DNA of 10,922 bases from Candidatus Bipolaricaulota bacterium (GTDB lineage: Bacteria > Bipolaricaulota > Bipolaricaulia > RBG-16-55-9), in NCBI GenBank assembly GCA_015487455.1, contig WFPR01000051.1, positions 1 to 10,922 on the forward strand, read 5' to 3'. Shown piece after piece: positions 1 to 5,631 of this stretch. The notes under the pieces were generated by a model. The model had not been told where the DNA came from, searched no databases, and saw only the letters and a program-made list of their open reading frames with translations. Each line of letters begins with the position of its first letter. Positions within the stretch are counted from its first letter, which is position 1. A program made the translations under genes and the position numbers.

Positions 1-162
1 CTCCAGCTGGCCGAGCGCGGGTATTTCGAGCCGGGCGCGACGGTGGTCTGCACGCTCACGGGCCACGGCCTGAAAGATCCCGACCGCGCGCTGCAGAGCG
101 CCCCGGACCCCCTTCGGGTGCCCGCCGAAACGGACGCGGTGCTGGACGCCATGCGCCTCTAG
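1..162 (+). CDS. thrC: threonine synthase, C-terminal end (partial)
   Basis: The window opens inside this gene; frame 1 is open from base 1 to a TAG at 160-162 and gives the last 53 residues. The segment around VVCTLTGHGLKDPD (residues 15-28 of the visible part) is the characteristic C-terminal stretch of PLP-dependent threonine synthase, which converts O-phospho-L-homoserine to L-threonine in the cytoplasm. The catalytic lysine and PLP-binding core lie upstream of the window and cannot be checked. It is followed 18 bp later by a small membrane-protein gene and then by a phosphoglycerate-mutase-like gene that probably supplies its substrate, so the three look like one operon. Identification rests on this short conserved tail and on the context. 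Confidence 0.85.
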   Translation, partial: LQLAERGYFEPGATVVCTLTGHGLKDPDRALQSAPDPLRVPAETDAVLDAMRL

Positions 163-180
163 CCTGTAAGGGGATCGAAG

Positions 181-378
181 ATGCGGTGGACGCCTGGAAG
201 GCTGGCCTTGTTTTACTTTCAGGGCATGCTGCTCGGCGGCTCCCTCACGCTGCTTGGGATCGCGATCGATCAGCAAAATCGGCATTTGATGATAGTTGCG
301 AGTATCGTGGCGTTCACCCAGGCGCTGGGCGCGATCTCGCTGATCCTCAGTACCAACTTCAAAAAGCAGAAGAGGTGA
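181..378 (+). CDS. small two-helix membrane protein of unknown function
   Basis: A 65-residue protein that I do not recognise. It has two hydrophobic segments, about residues 8-29 and 35-57, joined by a short polar turn (DQQNRH), and a basic tail (KKQKR), so it should form a helical hairpin with the C-terminus on the cytoplasmic side. ATG 181 is preceded by AAGGGGA (168-174) at good ribosome-binding distance. It lies 18 bp after thrC, and its last codons and stop overlap the AGAGGTGAG ribosome-binding site of the next gene, so translation of the two is probably coupled. Base composition is visibly lower in GC than the neighbours (hand counts near 52% for 241-300 and 60% for 301-360), which fits a membrane protein but could also mark a late addition. 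No catalytic motif is visible. It could help anchor threonine enzymes or be unrelated. Confidence 0.68.
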   Translation: MRWTPGRLALFYFQGMLLGGSLTLLGIAIDQQNRHLMIVASIVAFTQALGAISLILSTNFKKQKR

Positions 379-383
379 GTTGG

Positions 384-1601
384 GTGAAGTACGTCATCCT
401 TGTTGGCGACGGCATGGCGGACGAGCCCTTGGAGGAGCTGGACAGGCAGACGCCCTTGGAGCACGCCCACACCCCGCACATGGACGCGTTGGCCCGCCGG
501 GCTGCCTTAATGGGCCTGGCGCGGACAGTCCCCGAGGGGATGGAGCCCGGCAGCGACGTCGCGAACATGGCCATCCTGGGCTACGATCCTCGCGAGCACT
601 TCACGGGTCGGGCGCCCATCGAGGCCGCGGCCATGGGGATCGAGCTGGGACCCGACGACGTCGCGATCCGCTGCAACCTCGTGACGCTTGAAGAACAAGA
701 CGGGCGGCTCGTCATGGCCGACCACAGCGCCGGCCACCTCCCCACGCCCGAGGCCCACGCCCTGATCGCGAGGCTCAAGCCCGTGCTCGAGCGCGAGGGG
801 CCGTTCGAGCTGCACCCGGGGGTGAGCTACCGCAACCTGCTCGTTTGGCGCGGGGGCTTTTCGGCCCTTCGAGGCGTCAAGCTCACGCCGCCGCACAGCA
901 TCCTGGGCCAGCCCGTGGACGCCTACTGGCCCCAGCCCCCGGAGAGCGAGGGCGCCCGAACGCTCTTGCAGCTCATGCAGAAAGCCCGTCGATTCCTGCT
1001 GAGCACACAACACGAGCACAACACCCAGGCGAACGCGATCTGGCTCTGGGGCGCGGGGCAGAAGCCGAAGCTCATCCCGCTCAAGGCGCGCTTCAGAGTC
1101 ACAGGCGCGGTGATCTCCGCCGTGGATTTAATTAAGGGCCTCGGGGCGCTCGCCGGGCTGCGCGTGTTGAACGTCCCCGGTGCGACGGGGTATCTGGACA
1201 CGAACTACGAGGGCAAGGTCGAGCACGCGCTCGACGCGTTGAAGGAGGGCGACGACCTCGTCTACGTTCACGTCGAGGCGCCCGACGAGGTGAGCCACGA
1301 GGGCTCCCTGGCCAAGAAGCGTCAAGCCATAGAGGACTTCGACGCCCGCGTCGTCGGGCCGCTGGTCGAGGGCCTGCAGCGCTTCGAGCGCTGGGCCTTG
1401 TTGCTGCTCCCCGACCACCCGACGCCCCTCAAGAAGCGCGTCCACACCCCAGACCCGGTCCCCTTCGCGCTGGTGCGCTCCTGGGAAGCCAAAGAGTCAT
1501 CTCAAGTTCAGGGCTTCAGCGAGCGGGCCGCGCGGAAGACGGGCGTAGTGGTCGAAGAGGGCTACACGCTCATCGAGCGCCTTCTGGGCGCACGAGCTTG
1601 A
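384..1601 (+). CDS. phosphoglycerate-mutase-like protein, probable alternative homoserine kinase
   Basis: A 405-residue alkaline-phosphatase-superfamily protein related to archaeal-type cofactor-independent phosphoglycerate mutase (ApgM). Visible metal-site and active-site elements are VGDGMAD (D9), the serine in EPGSDVAN (S57), APDEVSHEG (D301, H305), PDHPTP (D344, H345) and the HTPDPVPF stretch (H354). GTG 384 is chosen because it gives the family's usual N-terminus (KYVILVGDG) and has AGAGGTGAG at 371-379 just upstream; longer in-frame reading toward base 186 overlaps the previous gene and is not conserved-looking. A branch of this family (NCBIfam TIGR02535, proposed homoserine kinase) sits beside threonine genes in genomes without a GHMP ThrB. 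Position directly after thrC, and DHPTP rather than the DHSTP I associate with true mutases, favour that role: ATP-dependent phosphorylation of homoserine to feed ThrC. A glycolytic mutase activity cannot be excluded. The 3' end overlaps the convergent msrB by 32 bp. Confidence 0.83.
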   Translation: MKYVILVGDGMADEPLEELDRQTPLEHAHTPHMDALARRAALMGLARTVPEGMEPGSDVANMAILGYDPREHFTGRAPIEAAAMGIELGPDDVAIRCNLVTLEEQDGRLVMADHSAGHLPTPEAHALIARLKPVLEREGPFELHPGVSYRNLLVWRGGFSALRGVKLTPPHSILGQPVDAYWPQPPESEGARTLLQLMQKARRFLLSTQHEHNTQANAIWLWGAGQKPKLIPLKARFRVTGAVISAVDLIKGLGALAGLRVLNVPGATGYLDTNYEGKVEHALDALKEGDDLVYVHVEAPDEVSHEGSLAKKRQAIEDFDARVVGPLVEGLQRFERWALLLLPDHPTPLKKRVHTPDPVPFALVRSWEAKESSQVQGFSERAARKTGVVVEEGYTLIERLLGARA

Positions 1602-1965
1602 GGGCCACGGAGTTGATGCAGTAGCGCTTCCCCGTGGGGGGCGGGCCGTCGTCAAAGACGTGGCCTAGATGAGCGTCGCAAGAGGCGCACTTGACCTCGA
1701 CGCGGTGCATCCCCCCGGTCCAGTCGTCCTCCAGCTTGACGCTTTCGGGCGAGGCGGGCGCCCAGAAGCTGGGCCAGCCCGTCCCCGAGTCGAACTTTTC
1801 ACTGGAGCGGAACAGCTCGTTCCCGCAGCAGACGCAGACGTAGACGCCCTCCTCGTGGCAGTCCCAGTACGCGCCCGAGAACGGCGGCTCCGTCGCGCCC
1901 TCCCGGCAGACGGCGTACTGCTCCGGCGTCAAAATGGCACGCCACTCCTCGTCCGTGCGCTCCAC
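1570..1965 (-). CDS. msrB: peptide-methionine (R)-S-oxide reductase MsrB
   Basis: A 131-residue cytoplasmic MsrB that reduces methionine-R-sulfoxide in proteins. All domain marks are present: EWRAILTPEQY near the N-terminus, the structural zinc cysteines as C44xxC47 and C93xxC96, GTGWPSFW at 61-68, and the catalytic cysteine C116 in RYCINSVAL. Position 62 is Thr where many MsrBs have the resolving Cys, so regeneration probably uses another route such as direct thioredoxin reduction. The start is GTG 1965; no in-frame ATG lies between it and the upstream gene, and the resulting N-terminus matches the family. It is the last gene of the MOSC-methyltransferase-msrB run, 16 bp after the methyltransferase stop, with GAGGAGGG upstream overlapping that stop. 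Its final 32 bp lie over the end of the homoserine-kinase-like gene on the other strand. Confidence 0.95.
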   Translation of the reverse strand: MERTDEEWRAILTPEQYAVCREGATEPPFSGAYWDCHEEGVYVCVCCGNELFRSSEKFDSGTGWPSFWAPASPESVKLEDDWTGGMHRVEVKCASCDAHLGHVFDDGPPPTGKRYCINSVALKLVRPEGAR

Positions 1966-1981
1966 GCCTTCGGCATCCCCA

Positions 1982-3223
1982 TCAGCCCTCCTCGTGTTCT
2001 TGTTCTTGGGCTTGAGATGCGCCGTCGACGCGCTTCACAATCAGGACGTCCGCGGGGAGGTCCCCGTGGAGCACGGCGTAGCGCCGCTCGACGGCGAAGC
2101 CGTAGGCGTCCAGCTCGGCCTCGAGCCACTCGGGGCGGTGCGTGATCACGACCAAGGTCCCCCGCGCGTCGAGGGCGTAGTCCGCGGCCTTAAGCAACAG
2201 GCCGTGAAGCCGTCTCGCCTTCCGGGGCGTCCCGCTGCGCACCCCGAACGGCGGGTTCACGACGATGGCGCCCACGCCTCCCTCGGGCACCCAGCCCACC
2301 TCGGGGAGCTTCTCGACGTCCAAGAGCTTGAGCTCGCAGGTGTCGAGCACCCGCGCTTGCTCCAGGTTGAGGCGCGCCCCCTCCAGGTGCTTGGGCGAGA
2401 CGTCCGAGCCCCTGATGGGGGCCGTTCGCGCCCAGTCGATCTGCGCGTCCCACTCGGCCATTAAAGCGTCGAAGTCGACCCCCCGCTCGCGGAAGTAGGG
2501 CAGCAGCCGGAAGGCGAACTTCCCCTTGCGGAAGTAGCCCGCGGGGATCTTTCGGAGCAGGGAGGCGGCCTCCATCAGGAGGGTCCCGCCGCCGCACATC
2601 GGGTCGAGCAGCCCGCGCTCGGGCTCGTCGAGCCAGCCGGAGGCCCAGACCATCGCGGCGGCCAGCACGGCGCTCAGCGCCGCCGGATGGTCGTACGGGC
2701 GGAACATGCGCTTGTGCAGCGCCTCCTCGCCCACGAAGTCGAGCCCCACGACGGCCGTCGGGCCGTTGACGTCCACCCGCACGCTCACGTCCGGCTCCTT
2801 CAGGGAGACGCGCTGGCGGCGGCCCGCCCGCCGCTGAATCGAGTCGACGATCGCCTGCCCGGCCGTCCGCTCGATGTCCGGCGTGTGGTAGGCGTGGTCG
2901 CCGTGGCGCTTGGTGCGGACGCAGAACGTGGCCCCCTCGAGCAGCCAAGCCGTCCAGTCCAGCTCGTAGACGAGCTCGTAGATGTCCCGAAGGCCCTCGG
3001 GCGTGCGGCGGACGGGGCCCTCGGCCAGGACGAGCATCCCGCGGAAGATCGTGCGCGCTTGATAGCAGATGCGGGCCAGCTCCAGGGGCGCCTTCACGGT
3101 GGCCCAGGCCCAGCCCGGCAGGCCCCACGCCCGCGGCCGGGCGGGCAGCCCCAGCGCCCGAAGCTCCTCCGCGACGACGTCCTCAATCCCGCGAGGCGTG
3201 GTGAACAACACCCTCCAGCCCAT
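1982..3223 (-). CDS. THUMP-domain RNA guanine-N2 methyltransferase (TrmN/Trm14/RlmL family)
   Basis: A 413-residue SAM-dependent RNA methyltransferase of the COG0116 type. The N-terminal half (about 1-165) opens with the family's VLFTTPRGIEDVVAEEL and carries a THUMP RNA-binding region. The Rossmann methyltransferase follows, with the SAM-binding loop DPMCGGGT (207-214), an acidic GSDVSP strand (272-277) and the catalytic NPPFG motif IV (323-327) typical of guanine-N2 enzymes. By family, the likely product is m2G in tRNA (position 6, as in Thermus TrmN and archaeal Trm14), but 23S rRNA (RlmL type) is possible; the sequence does not settle it. It lacks the second methyltransferase domain of E. 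coli RlmKL. The start ATG lies 7 bp after the MOSC stop, and that gap is the ribosome-binding sequence GGGGAGA, indicating coupled translation. Downstream msrB follows 16 bp later. Confidence 0.9.
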   Translation of the reverse strand: MGWRVLFTTPRGIEDVVAEELRALGLPARPRAWGLPGWAWATVKAPLELARICYQARTIFRGMLVLAEGPVRRTPEGLRDIYELVYELDWTAWLLEGATFCVRTKRHGDHAYHTPDIERTAGQAIVDSIQRRAGRRQRVSLKEPDVSVRVDVNGPTAVVGLDFVGEEALHKRMFRPYDHPAALSAVLAAAMVWASGWLDEPERGLLDPMCGGGTLLMEAASLLRKIPAGYFRKGKFAFRLLPYFRERGVDFDALMAEWDAQIDWARTAPIRGSDVSPKHLEGARLNLEQARVLDTCELKLLDVEKLPEVGWVPEGGVGAIVVNPPFGVRSGTPRKARRLHGLLLKAADYALDARGTLVVITHRPEWLEAELDAYGFAVERRYAVLHGDLPADVLIVKRVDGASQAQEQEHEEG

Positions 3224-3230
3224 TCTCCCC

Positions 3231-4127
3231 TCAGCGCTCCTCGGCTTCGGCCTTGGGCACGACGACCAGCGCCATGCCCACCCTCAGCGCGCCCGCCTTG
3301 GGCTCGTGGATCGCGTTTTGGCCGAAATAGACGCGCCCGTCGGGGCCGCGGCGGTAGCCCGCCAACGTCCTCAGGGGCTCCCCGTCGGGGTCGGGGACGC
3401 CCGTTCGAGGGTCGACCGTCGGGATCGGGCAGCGGGCGCAGGGCTTGACCAGATGGAGCGTCAGGCCGTCGGGCGCCCGCAGGGCGGCCCAGCCGTCCTC
3501 CGCGTAGGGCTCCAAGCCCTCGCCTTCGCCTCCGCCCCCGCTTTCAATGACGACGTTGGGCCGGAAGCGCTCGACGCCCACGGGGCGGGGTAGCCGGGCA
3601 TTGAGCTCATCGAGCGAGGCTTGGGAGACGACCAGCAGCGGGAACGCGTCCGCGAACCCGACCTCGTCGCGCGGGGAGCGGGCGTGGCGCGGGTCCACGG
3701 GGCGCCGGAACGCCCGGTCCCGCCGCACCAGAAAGCATTTGAGCCCCAGAAACGCGCTCAGCCACGCGGCCGCCTCCGGCCCCTCGTCGACGGCCCGCAC
3801 CCAGTCGTGCCAGACGCGCACCCGGCGCTCCTTTCGTGCAGACCGTTGATTGAGCGGCACGTCGAGGGCGCCCATCCCCGGCGCGCGCAGCACGAGGGCT
3901 TGAGGCGTGAGCGCCGCCTCGATGAGGGCCATCCGGGGGCGCTCCCTTTGGGTGAGGAAGCGCCCCTCCGCGTCCACGACCATCCACTCGCGGTCGTGCT
4001 CGAGCCCGTACGCGTCCAGGCGGGCCTCCCGCAGGGCGAAGCCCCTGCAGGACTTCACGGGGTAGCAGTACAGCCCCGCGATCGTGACCGTGCCGCGCTC
4101 GCCTTGGGCTCGGGCTTGAGCGCTCAT
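3231..4127 (-). CDS. MOSC-domain molybdenum protein (YcbX/mARC-like)
   Basis: A 298-residue protein with an N-terminal MOSC beta-barrel (GLYCYPVKSCRG at 18-29, then GLEHDREWMVVD and the FLTQRE stretch) and a C-terminal MOSC domain (ERFRPNVVI at 186-194, KPCARCPIPTVDPRTG at 228-243). Cysteines C230 and C233 are the conserved pair that includes the molybdenum ligand in mARC and YcbX proteins. By family it should bind Moco and reduce N-hydroxylated substrates with an external electron donor; no ferredoxin or flavin domain is fused here. First gene of the minus-strand run that continues into the methyltransferase and msrB. A sigma70-like promoter lies about 50 bp upstream, and GGGAGG (4139-4144) precedes ATG 4127 by 11 bases, slightly far. 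The same gap holds the divergent MFS promoter. Substrate unknown. Confidence 0.9.
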   Translation of the reverse strand: MSAQARAQGERGTVTIAGLYCYPVKSCRGFALREARLDAYGLEHDREWMVVDAEGRFLTQRERPRMALIEAALTPQALVLRAPGMGALDVPLNQRSARKERRVRVWHDWVRAVDEGPEAAAWLSAFLGLKCFLVRRDRAFRRPVDPRHARSPRDEVGFADAFPLLVVSQASLDELNARLPRPVGVERFRPNVVIESGGGGEGEGLEPYAEDGWAALRAPDGLTLHLVKPCARCPIPTVDPRTGVPDPDGEPLRTLAGYRRGPDGRVYFGQNAIHEPKAGALRVGMALVVVPKAEAEER

Positions 4128-4181
4128 CGCATCGTGCGCCTCCCGCTTTCGTTTGGCTTTGGCCGAGCGAAGCGACAGGGC

Positions 4182-4210
4182 ATTGTAGGAGCGCCCGACG
4201 GGGGGCGCAA
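4182..4210 (-). promoter_or_regulatory. predicted sigma70-like promoter of the MOSC-methyltransferase-msrB run
   Basis: On the minus strand, -35 TTGCGC (4210-4205) and -10 TACAAT (4187-4182) are separated by 17 bp, placing the start of transcription near 4175 and giving a leader of about 48 bases with a GGGAGG ribosome-binding site. A 6-bp inverted repeat (GCGCCC at 4191-4196, GGGCGC at 4203-4208) covers the spacer and part of the -35; it might be an operator but is weak evidence in GC-rich DNA. The -10 and its flank (CATTGTAGG on plus) recur at 9874-9882 upstream of another minus-strand gene, which supports a real promoter. Confidence 0.6.
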
Positions 4211-4245
4211 CGCGCCAACGCGCGGGCGAGGGAGGGGAGGCGGAC

Positions 4246-4274
4246 TTGATGGGGACGGCTTCAGGAACTAGACT
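4246..4274 (+). promoter_or_regulatory. predicted promoter of the MFS gene, near-leaderless transcript
   Basis: TTGATG (4246-4251), a 17-bp spacer, then TAGACT (4269-4274). The expected start of transcription, about 7 bases after the -10, falls at 4281-4283, on the ATG at 4283. No Shine-Dalgarno sequence precedes that ATG, as expected for a leaderless message. It is divergent from the MOSC promoter within the 155-bp gap 4128-4282, which holds nothing else that I can identify. Confidence 0.55.
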
Positions 4275-4282
4275 CGAACGTC

Positions 4283-5593
4283 ATGTCGCAAGCCCCCACA
4301 TCCACAGCGGCATCCACAGCGGCAGCCGTCGGCCTCCCCACGCTGTTGGGGCTGATGCTGGCCCACTTCACGAACGACTTCTACGCGAACTTCCTGCCCG
4401 TGTACCTCCCGCTGTTGCGCGAGAAGTTCGGGCTCAGCCTGGCGCTCGTCGGGCTGCTCTCCTCGATCTTCACGACGGCCGCGTCGTTCCTGCAGCTCGC
4501 GTTCGGGGTGTGGGCCGACCGCGATCATGGGCTGCGCCGGAACTTCGCGCTCTGGGGGCCGCTGGTCACGGGCGCGTTCATGAGCGTGGTGGGGGTCCTG
4601 CCGAGCTACGGCCTGATCGTGGGGGCGCTGCTCCTCGCGGCGCTCGGGACGGCGATGTTCCACCCGCAGGCGACGGCGCTCTCCGGGCGGCTGCTGGCGG
4701 CTCAGGGGCGCCGGGGGCTGGCCGTCTCGCTCTTCATCGGCGCGGGGATGCTCGGCTTCTCGCTCGGCCCCGCCGTGATGGCCGGGGCGCTCCACCGCTG
4801 GGGGCTGGAGGCCAGCGCCTGGGCGCTGCTCCCGCTGATCGCGCTGGGGCTGGGGCTCCGCGCCCTGCTGCGGGGGCTCCCCGCCCTGGCCCTCGGCCCC
4901 GGCCCCGAGTCCACGCCCAAGGCCGGGTACTCAGCCTCGTCGCCGTCCCGGGGGGGCCCACGGGCGGAAGAGGGCGCGGGGGACAAGGGCTTGAAGGGCT
5001 TGGCCGTCCTTTGGGGTTTGGTCGTCCTGCGCCACGCCGTCCTGCTGTCGTTCATGACGTTCCTGGTGATCCTGCTGCAGGGGCGCGGCTACGGGTACCT
5101 GGCGGGGAGCTTCGCGCTGGTGGGCTTCCTGCTGGTGAGCGCCCCGGCCGGGCTGCTCGGCGGCCTCCTGTCGGACCGTTGGGGGCGCTGGGGCGTGACC
5201 GTCTGGTCGCTGCGGCTGGGGTTCGCCGCCCTGCTCGGGTTCCTGTTCGCCCAAGGGGTGATTTCGCTGGCGCTCCTGCTTTTGGGCGGCGCGCTGCTCA
5301 GCGCCTCGAACCCCGTGATCGTGGCCCACGCGCAGGAGCTGCTGCCCCGGCGCTCGAGCACCGCCTCGGCGCTGGTGATGGGCGTGGGCTGGGGCGTCGG
5401 CGCCCTGCTCATCGGCCCCGTGGGCGCGCTCGGCGACGTCTGGGGGCTGGAACGCGCCCTCGGCCTCACGACGTTTGTGGCGTTCGGGCTCACCCTGGGG
5501 CTGACGGCCCTGGGGCGGCGGCTCGGCCTGGCCCGAGGGCCGGGCTTGCATCGCGCCGGGACAGCCCCTACGCTCCACGCTGAAAACGACTGA
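4283..5593 (+). CDS. MFS transporter, fosmidomycin-resistance (Fsr)-like
   Basis: A 436-residue major facilitator, inner-membrane, with about 12 hydrophobic helices in two six-helix halves. The first half carries HFTNDFYANFLPVYLPLL (28-45), the loop 2-3 motif A form WADRDHGLR (77-85) and MFHPQA (125-130), all characteristic of the Fsr branch of MFS efflux carriers; motif A recurs as LLSDRWGRWG in the second half. A hydrophilic, low-complexity loop (about 196-238) joins the halves. The N-terminus has a Ser/Thr/Ala stretch encoded by a 12-bp tandem repeat and is not a cleavable signal. ATG 4283 is chosen because the predicted -10 lies 8 bases upstream and no ribosome-binding site is seen. By family it exports small, often phosphonate-like compounds; the actual substrate is unknown. 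mutL follows 38 bp later in the same direction. Confidence 0.85.
   Translation: MSQAPTSTAASTAAAVGLPTLLGLMLAHFTNDFYANFLPVYLPLLREKFGLSLALVGLLSSIFTTAASFLQLAFGVWADRDHGLRRNFALWGPLVTGAFMSVVGVLPSYGLIVGALLLAALGTAMFHPQATALSGRLLAAQGRRGLAVSLFIGAGMLGFSLGPAVMAGALHRWGLEASAWALLPLIALGLGLRALLRGLPALALGPGPESTPKAGYSASSPSRGGPRAEEGAGDKGLKGLAVLWGLVVLRHAVLLSFMTFLVILLQGRGYGYLAGSFALVGFLLVSAPAGLLGGLLSDRWGRWGVTVWSLRLGFAALLGFLFAQGVISLALLLLGGALLSASNPVIVAHAQELLPRRSSTASALVMGVGWGVGALLIGPVGALGDVWGLERALGLTTFVAFGLTLGLTALGRRLGLARGPGLHRAGTAPTLHAEND
4301..4324 (+). repeat. two tandem copies of a 12-bp unit in the MFS N-terminus
   Basis: TCCACAGCGGCA occurs twice in direct succession (4301-4312, 4313-4324), encoding two in-frame STAA units (residues 7-14) ahead of the first membrane helix. 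Copy number could change without breaking the frame, so length variation among strains would be tolerated. Confidence 0.8.
5546..5574 (+). promoter_or_regulatory. possible internal promoter for mutL
   Basis: TTGCAT (5546-5551), 17-bp spacer, TACGCT (5569-5574), inside the last codons of the MFS gene. Transcription would start near 5581, about 50 bases ahead of mutL. The -35 flank GGGCTTGCA also occurs at the 9899-9904 promoter. It is moderate evidence only, since the hexamers are imperfect and the region is coding. Confidence 0.35.
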
Positions 5594-5631
5594 AAGTCGA
5601 GCCAACGCTCGCGCACGGGGGCGGAGCCCAG

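Noticed and set aside
186..383. N-terminal extension of the phosphoglycerate-mutase-like protein back to base 186
   Set aside because: The extension overlaps the small membrane-protein gene and looks random. GTG 384 has a strong ribosome-binding site and gives the family N-terminus.
2190..3128. Minus-strand open frame of 312 codons within the methyltransferase gene
   Set aside because: It is a shifted frame of the same strand as the real gene, giving an Arg/Ala/Gly/Pro-rich product without recognisable motifs.
4191..4220. Short inverted repeat and CAACGCGC-type direct repeats in the MOSC/MFS gap as an operator or terminator
   Set aside because: The stems and repeats are only 6-8 bp in very GC-rich sequence with no T run, so chance is a sufficient explanation; mentioned only as a note under the promoter.
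4246..5583. 445-codon plus-strand frame starting at 4246
   Set aside because: It is a shifted frame of the MFS gene, full of Arg/Gly/Pro, with none of the membrane helices seen in the true frame.
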